Of a stretch of DNA of 64,000 nucleotides, positions 57,931 to 64,000 are shown piece by piece. A model generated the notes under the pieces. It did no database searches. It saw nothing but the letters and a program-made list of their open reading frames with translations, and was not told the DNA's origin. The stretch's first letter is position 1; the number at the start of each line of letters is the position of its first letter. The position numbers and the translations under genes were made by a program. The stretch comes from Phytoseiulus persimilis (taxonomy: Eukaryota > Arthropoda > Arachnida > Mesostigmata > Phytoseiidae), in contig CM075103.1 of assembly GCA_037576195.1 (NCBI GenBank), positions 38,639,250 to 38,703,249 on the forward strand, in the 5' to 3' direction.

Positions 57931-58257
57931 ATGAACTATCCCACCCAGAACCAACCCTCCTCAAGTGGAGCATCCAAGGCAGACCAGTCGAGAAGCGCCC
58001 AAGCTGCAGAGAGGCGTAAGAGGGCGAAACTTGAGGCCCAGGCGTTGAAGCTGTCGAGGTGTTCGACGCCTCCCCAGTGGATGATGGAGCTGATCCTGAA
58101 GTGCTCCGAGCTCAGGATCCTGGACGTGACCAACAGGAAACTCACAGAAGAGGACGTGCGGGTCGTTATGCGAACCTTGACGACGCTCGAGGAGGTTCAC
58201 TTCGACCGCGATCAGGACAACGCGGGCGACGAAGAGGATGCTTCGATGTTCCACTGA
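57931..58257 (+). CDS. LRR-like module 14b
   Basis: Intact cassette with the rare LSRC in place of LSGC, and the TTCCACTGAGG end shared with module 3b. Confidence 0.4.
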   Translation: MNYPTQNQPSSSGASKADQSRSAQAAERRKRAKLEAQALKLSRCSTPPQWMMELILKCSELRILDVTNRKLTEEDVRVVMRTLTTLEEVHFDRDQDNAGDEEDASMFH

Positions 58258-58277
58258 GGCACTCTGAGGATCGGATT

Positions 58278-58604
58278 ATGAAGTATCCCACCCAGAACCA
58301 ACCCTCCTCAAGTGGAGCATACAAGGCAGACCAGTCGAGAAGCGCCCAAGCTGCAGAGAGGCGTAAGAGGGCGAAACTTGAGGCCCAAGGGTTGAAGCTG
58401 TCGGGGTGTTCGACGCCTCCCCAGTGGATGATGGAGCTGATCCTGAAGTGCTCCGAACTCTGGAGCCTAGACGTGACCAACACGAAACTCACAGAAGAGG
58501 ACGTGCGGGTCGTTATGCGAACCTTGACGACGCTCGAGGAGGTTCACTTCGACCGCGATCAGGACAACGCGGGCGACGAAGAGGATGCTTCGATGTTCCA
58601 TTGA
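58278..58604 (+). CDS. LRR-like module 14c
   Basis: Intact cassette (GLKL, ELWS, NTK) beginning MKYPT, with SSGAYKAD in place of SSGASKAD. Confidence 0.4.
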   Translation: MKYPTQNQPSSSGAYKADQSRSAQAAERRKRAKLEAQGLKLSGCSTPPQWMMELILKCSELWSLDVTNTKLTEEDVRVVMRTLTTLEEVHFDRDQDNAGDEEDASMFH

Positions 58605-58624
58605 GGCACTCTGAGGATCGGATT

Positions 58625-58878
58625 ATGAACTATCCCACCCAGAACCAACCCTCCTCAAGTGGAGCATCCAAGGCAGACCAGTCGAGAAGCGCCCAAGCTG
58701 CAGAGAGGCGTGAGAGGGCGAAACTTGAGGCCCAAGGGTTGAAGCTGTCGGGGTGTTCGACGCCTCCCCAGTGGATGATGGAGCTGATCCTGAAGTGCTC
58801 CGAGCTCAGGATCCTGGACGTGACCAACAGGAAACTCACAGAAGAGGACGTGCGGGTCGTTATGCGAACCTTGACGAC
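58625..58878 (+). CDS. LRR-like module 14d, partial at gap
   Basis: The first 84 codons (GLKL, ELRI, NRK), open up to the N gap at RTLT. By comparison with module 3d it would be expected to end with a class I acidic tail inside the gap. Confidence 0.4.
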
Positions 58879-59364
58879 NNNNNNNNNNNNNNNNNNNNNN
58901 NNNNNNNNNNNNNNNNNNNNNNNNNNNNNNNNNNNNNNNNNNNNNNNNNNNNNNNNNNNNNNNNNNNNNNNNNNNNNNNNNNNNNNNNNNNNNNNNNNNN
59001 NNNNNNNNNNNNNNNNNNNNNNNNNNNNNNNNNNNNNNNNNNNNNNNNNNNNNNNNNNNNNNNNNNNNNNNNNNNNNNNNNNNNNNNNNNNNNNNNNNNN
59101 NNNNNNNNNNNNNNNNNNNNNNNNNNNNNNNNNNNNNNNNNNNNNNNNNNNNNNNNNNNNNNNNNNNNNNNNNNNNNNNNNNNNNNNNNNNNNNNNNNNN
59201 NNNNNNNNNNNNNNNNNNNNNNNNNNNNNNNNNNNNNNNNNNNNNNNNNNNNNNNNNNNNNNNNNNNNNNNNNNNNNNNNNNNNNNNNNNNNNNNNNNNN
59301 NNNNNNNNNNNNNNNNNNNNNNNNNNNNNNNNNNNNNNNNNNNNNNNNNNNNNNNNNNNNNNNN
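58879..59364. other. Assembly gap, 486 N
   Basis: Unresolved bases between the gene array and the right-hand satellite. True size and content are unknown. Open frames that run through it are meaningless. Confidence 1.
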
Positions 59365-62300
59365 AGCTAATGTATGCTTGTGGAATTCAGTCTAAGGCTA
59401 AGGCATGCTTCTGAAAATTAGCCTTAGGCTAAGGCTTGCTTCTGAAATTTAGTCTCAGCTTTGAGCTAATGTATGCTCGTGGAATTCAGTCTTGCGCCAA
59501 GGCATGCTTCTGAAATCTAGTCTTAGCATTGAGCTAATGTATGCTTCTGAAATTTAGTCTTAGCGTTGAGCTAATGTATGCTTGTGGAATTCAGTCTTAG
59601 GCTAAGGCTTGCTTCTGAAATTCAGTCTTAGGCTAAGGCATGCTCCTGAAAATTTAGTCTTAGCCTTGAGCTAATGTGTGCTTGCGGAATTTAGTCTTGG
59701 GCTGAGGCATGCTTCTGAAATTTAGTCTAAGCTTTGAGCTAATGTATGCTTCTGAAATTTAGTCTTAGCCTGAAGCTAATGTATGCTTGTGGAATTCAGC
59801 CTTGAGCTAATGTATGCTTGTGGAATTTAGTTTTGGGCTAAGGCATGCTTCTGGAATTTAGTCTTAGCGTTGAGCTAATGTATGCTTCTGAAATTTAGTC
59901 TTAGCGTTGAGCTAATGTATGCTTGTGGAATTTCGTCTTGGGCTAAGGCATGCTTCTGAAAATTCGCCTTAGGCTAGGGCATGCTTCTGAAAATTCGCCT
60001 TAGGCTAGGGCATGCTTCTGAAATTTAGTCTTAGCGTTGAGCTAATGTATGCTTGTGGAATTTAGTCTTAGGCTAAGGCATGCTTCTGAAAATTAGCCTC
60101 AGCCTTGAGCTGAGGCTGGCTGTTTTCGAAATTTAGTCTTAGCCTTGAGCTAATGTATGCTTCTGAAAATTTGCCTTAGGCTAATGTATGCTTGTGGAAT
60201 TCAGTCTTAAGCTAAGGCATGCTTCTGAAATTTCGTCTTAGGCTAAAGCATGCTTCTGAAATTTAGTCTTAGCCTTGAGCTAATGTATGCTTGTGGAATT
60301 TAGTCTTGGGCTAAGGCATGCTCCTGAAATTTAGTCTTAGCGTTGAGCTAATGTATGCTTGTGGAATTTAGTCTTAAGCTGAGGCATGCTCCTGAAATTT
60401 AGTCTTAGCGTTGAGCTAATGTATGCTTGTGGAATTTAGTTTTAAGCTAAGGCATGCTTCTGAAATTGAGTCTTAGCCTTGAGCTAATGTATGCTTGTGG
60501 AATTTAGTCTTGGGCTAAGGCATGCTTCTGAAATTTAGTCTTAGCGTTGAGCTAATGTATGCTTGTGGAATTTAGTCTTGAGCTAAGGCATGCTTCTGAA
60601 AATTAGCCTCAGCCTTGAGCTAAGGTTGGCTGTTTTCGAAATTTAGTCTTAGCCTTAAGCTAATGTATGCTTCTGAAAATCCGCCTCAGCCTTGAGCTAA
60701 TGTATGCTTGTGGAATTTAGTCTTAAGCTGAGGCATGCTTCTGAAAATTTAGTCTTAGCGTTGAGCTAATGTGTGCTTCTGAAAATTCGCCTTAGGCTAA
60801 TGTATGCTTGTGGAATTCAGTCTCAAGCTAAGGCATGCTTCTGAAATTCAGTCTTAGCTTTGAGCTAATGTATGCTTCTGAAATTTGGTCTTAGCGTTGA
60901 GCTAATGTATGCTTGTGGAATTTAGTCTTGGGCTAAGGCATGCTTCTGAAATTTAGTCTTAGCCTTGAGCTAATGTATGCTTGTTGAATTTAGTCTTGGG
61001 CTGAGGCATGCTTCTGAGAATTCGCCTCAGGCCAAGGCATGCTTCTGAAAATTAAGTCTTAGCGTTGAGCTAATGTATGCTTCTGAAAATTGGTCTTAGC
61101 CTTAAGCTAATGTATGCTTGTGGAATTTAGTCTTAAGCTAAGGCATGCTTCTGAAATTTAGCCTCAGCCTTGAGCTAAGGTTGGCTGTTTTCGAAATTTA
61201 GTCTTAGCCTTGAGCTAATGTATGCTTCTGAAAATTCGCCTTAGGCTAATGTATGCTTGTGGAATTTAGTCTTAAGCTAAGGCATGCTTCTGAAATTTCG
61301 TCTTAGGCTAAGGCATGCTTCTGAAATTCAGTCTTAGCGTTGAGCTAATGTATGCTTGTGGAATTTAGTCTTGGGCTAAGGCATGCTCCTGAAATTTAGT
61401 CTTAGCTGTGAGCTAATGTATGCTTCTGAAATTTAGTCTTAGCGTTGAGCTAATGTATGCTTGTGGAATTTAGTCTTGGGCTAAGGCATGCTTCTGAAAT
61501 TCAGTCTTAGCTTTGAGCTAATGTATGCTTCTGAAAATTTGCCTTAGGCTAAGGCATGCTCCTGAAATTTAGTCTTAGCTTTGAGCTAATGTATGCTTCT
61601 GAAATTTGGTCTTAGCGTTGAGCTAATGTATGCTTGTCGAATTCAATCTTGGGCTAAGGCATGCTTCTGAAATTTAGTCTCAGCTTTGAGCTAATGTATG
61701 CTTCCGAAATTTAGTCTTAGCCTTAAGCTAATGTGTGCTCGTGGAATTTAGTCTTGAGCTAATGTATGCTTCTGAAATTTAGTCTTAGTCTTAAGCTAAT
61801 GCATGCTTGTGGAATTTAGCCTTGAGCTAATGTATGCTTGTGGAATTTAGCCTTGAGCTAATGTATGCTTGTGGAATTTAGTCTTGGGCTAAGGCATGCT
61901 TCTGAAATTTAGTCTTAGCTTTGAGCTAATGTATGCTTCTTAAATTTAGTCTTAGCGTTGAGCTAATGTATGCTTGTGGAATTTAGTCTTAGGCTAAGGC
62001 ATGCTTCTGGAAATTAGCCTCAGGCTAAGGCTTGCTTCTGAAATTTAGTCTCAGCTTTGAGCTAATGTATGCTCGTTGAATTCAGTCCCGGGCTAAGGCA
62101 TGCTTCTGAAATCTAGTCTTAGCTTTGAGCTAATGTATGCTTCTGAAATTTAGTCTTAGCGTTGAGCCAATGTATGCTTGTGGAATTCAGTCTTAGGCTA
62201 AGGCTTGCTCCTGAAATTTAGTCTTAGGCTAAGGCATGCTTCTGAAAATTTAGTCTTAGCCTTGAGCTAATGTGTGCTTGTGGAATTTAGTCTTGGGCTG

Positions 62301-64000
62301 AGGCATGCTTCTGAAATTTAGTCTTAGCTTTGAGCTAATGTATGCTCCTGAAATTTAGTCTTAGCCTGAAGCTAATGTATGCTTCTGAAAATTCGCCTTA
62401 GGCTAATGTATGCTTGTGGAATTTAGTCTTAGGCTAAGGCATGCTTCTGAAAATTAGCCTCAGCCTTGAGCTAAGGTTGGCTGTTTTCGAAATTTAGTGT
62501 TAGCCTTGAGCTGATGTATGCTTCTGAAAATTCGCCTTAGGCTAATGTATGCTTGTGGAATTTAGTCTTAAGCTGAGGCATGCTTCTGAAATTTCGTCTT
62601 AGGCTAAGGCATGCTTCTGAAATTTAGTCTCAGCCTTGAGCTAATGTATGCTTGTGGAATTTAGTCTTGAGCTAAGGCATGCTTCTGAAATTTCGTCTTA
62701 GGCTAAGGCTTGCTTCTGAAATTTAGTCTCAGCTTTGAGCTAATGTATGCTCGTGGAATTCAGTCTTAAGCTAAGGCATGCTTCTGAAATTTCGTCTTAG
62801 GCTAAGGCATGCTTCTGAAATTTAGTCTTAGCCTTGAGCTAATGTATGCTTGTGGAATTTAGTCTTAAGCTAAGGCATGCTTCTGAAATTTCGTCTTAGG
62901 CTAAGGCATGCTTCTGATATTTAGTCTCAGCCTTGAGCTAATGTATGCTTGTGGAATTTAGTCTTAAGCTAAGGCATGCTTCTGAAATTTCGTCTTAGGC
63001 TAAGGCTTGCTTCTGAAATCTAGTCTCAGCTTTGAGCTAATGTATGCTTCTGAAATTTAGTCTTAGCGTTGAGCCAATGTATGCTTGTGGAATTCAGTCT
63101 TAGGCTAAGGCTTGCTTCTGAAATTTAGTCTTAGGCTGAGGCATGCTTCTGAAAATTTAGTCTTAGCCTTGAGCTAATGTGTGCTTGTGGAATTCAGTCT
63201 TGGGCTGAGGCATGCTTCTGAAATTTAGTCTTAGCTTTGAGCTAATGTATGCCTCTGAAATTTAGTCTTAGCCTGAAGCTAATGTATGCTTGTGGAATTC
63301 AGCCTTGAGCTAATGTATGCTTGTGGAATTTAGTTTTTGGCTAAGGCATGCTTCTGAAATTTAGTCTTAGCGTTAAGCTAATGTATGCTTCTGAAATTTA
63401 GTCTTAGCGTTGAGCTAATGTATGCTTCTGAAAATTCGCCTAAGGATAATGTATGCTTGTGGAATTGAGTCTTAGGCTGAGGCATGCTTCTGAAAATTAG
63501 CCTCAGCCTTGAGCTAAGGTTGGCTGATTTCGAAATTCAGTCTTAGCCCTGAGCTAATGTATGCTTCTGAAAATTCGCCTTAGGCTGATGTATGCTTGTG
63601 AAATTTAGTCTTAAGCTAAGGCATGCTTCTGAATTTCGTCTTGGGCTAAGGCATGCTTCTGAAATTTAGTCTTAGCCTTGAGCTAATGTATGCTTGTGGA
63701 ATTTAGTCTTGGGCTAAGGCATGCTCCTGAAATTTAGTCTTAGCGTTGAGCTAATGTATGCTTCTGAAATTTAGTCTTAGCGTTGAGCTAATGTATGCTT
63801 CTGAAAATTCGCCTTAGGCTAATGTATGCTTGTGGAATTTAGTCTTAGGCTAAGGCATGCTTCTGAAAATTAGCCTCAGCCTTGAGCTAAGGTTGGCTGT
63901 TTTCGAAATTTAGTGTTAGCCTTGAGCTAATGTATGCTTCTGAAAATTCGCCTTAGGCTAATGTATGCTTGTGGAATTTGGTCTTAAGCTAAGGCATGCT
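59365..64000 (+). repeat. 31/37-bp satellite, continues past the window
   Basis: Monomers starting GCTAA: a 31-bp form (GCTAATGTATGCTTGTGG, then AATTTAGTCTTGG) and a 37-bp form (GCTAAGGCATGCTTCTG, then AAATTTAGTCTTAGCGTTGA), often alternating as 68-bp dimers. About 140 monomers. A rare variant with GGTTGGCTGTTTTCGAAA marks larger blocks near 60115, 60625, 61180, 62475, 63519 and 63891. There is no gene and no relation to the 45-bp array. Confidence 0.95.
59431..59860 (+). repeat. Higher-order block of the right satellite (first of three)
   Basis: The order of monomer variants from AAGGCTTGCTTCTG through GAGCTAATGTGTGCTTG to CCTGAAGCTAATG recurs at about 62025-62380 and 63001-63355, with small changes. 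Confidence 0.6.

Larger units (their letters stand above)
57226..58878 (+). repeat. Array unit 14, cut by the assembly gap
   Basis: Four cassettes, the last running into the N gap. The order of cassette variants matches unit 3 (5910-7688) exactly, without the small indels seen there. Confidence 0.9.

Noticed and set aside
58406-59395. Long frames running through the N gap
   Set aside because: The middle is undefined sequence and the right part is satellite.
59365-64000. Telomeric repeat (TTAGG or TTAGGC)
   Set aside because: TTAGGC occurs only inside 31/37-bp monomers and never in short tandem runs.

Overview
The window looks like eukaryotic, probably arthropod, heterochromatin-like DNA. 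The clues are a 5'-truncated non-LTR retrotransposon of the R1 clade type with a poly(A) tail, two unrelated tandem satellites, a large tandem array of broken gene copies, and no operons or bacterial signals. An insect host, possibly a parasitoid wasp, is an inference from the style of the reverse transcriptase, not a proof. No rRNA, tRNA or intact single-copy gene was recognised.

Layout. (1) Bases 1-58878 are a direct tandem array of a roughly 2.5-4.2 kb unit (longer where internal arrays have expanded). Thirteen full or partial units follow the partial one at the left edge. Each unit carries, in order: a proline-rich small open frame; a module coding for one leucine-rich-repeat-like segment with an acidic tail, ending in a conserved stop; a 3' flank; and about 2 kb of shared sequence whose frames are broken. 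In many units the LRR module is amplified as a 347-bp tandem cassette (327-bp ATG-to-stop frame plus a 20-bp spacer), giving 29 modules in all. Elsewhere in the unit, a 952-bp or 1235-bp segment is amplified (30324-34703 and 39419-42533).

(2) Bases 7966-13254 are a composite insert. It holds the 3' part of an R1-type element (reverse transcriptase from before motif A to the C-terminal CCHC knuckle, one frameshift, 3' UTR, 17 A residues), followed at once by a 45-bp minisatellite of 76 copies with a 495-bp higher-order repeat. Because 45 is a multiple of three, the array stays open for 1002 codons in one frame.

(3) Bases 46905-48183 and 49319-49812 hold diverged copies of the same family. They keep segments (231 bp and about 105 bp) absent from all the other copies, so they may be closest to the ancestral gene.

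(4) After a 486-N assembly gap (58879-59364), bases 59365-64000 are a different satellite made of 31- and 37-bp monomers with its own higher-order structure, running off the window.

Function. If anything here is expressed, the best candidate is the LRR-like module: it has a conserved stop, a conserved acidic C-terminus and real ATG starts. Most other frames probably persist only because the copies are recent. The strongest novelty candidates are the LRR cassette array with two tail classes, the R1-type element fused to the 45-bp minisatellite, and the diverged possible parent copies.
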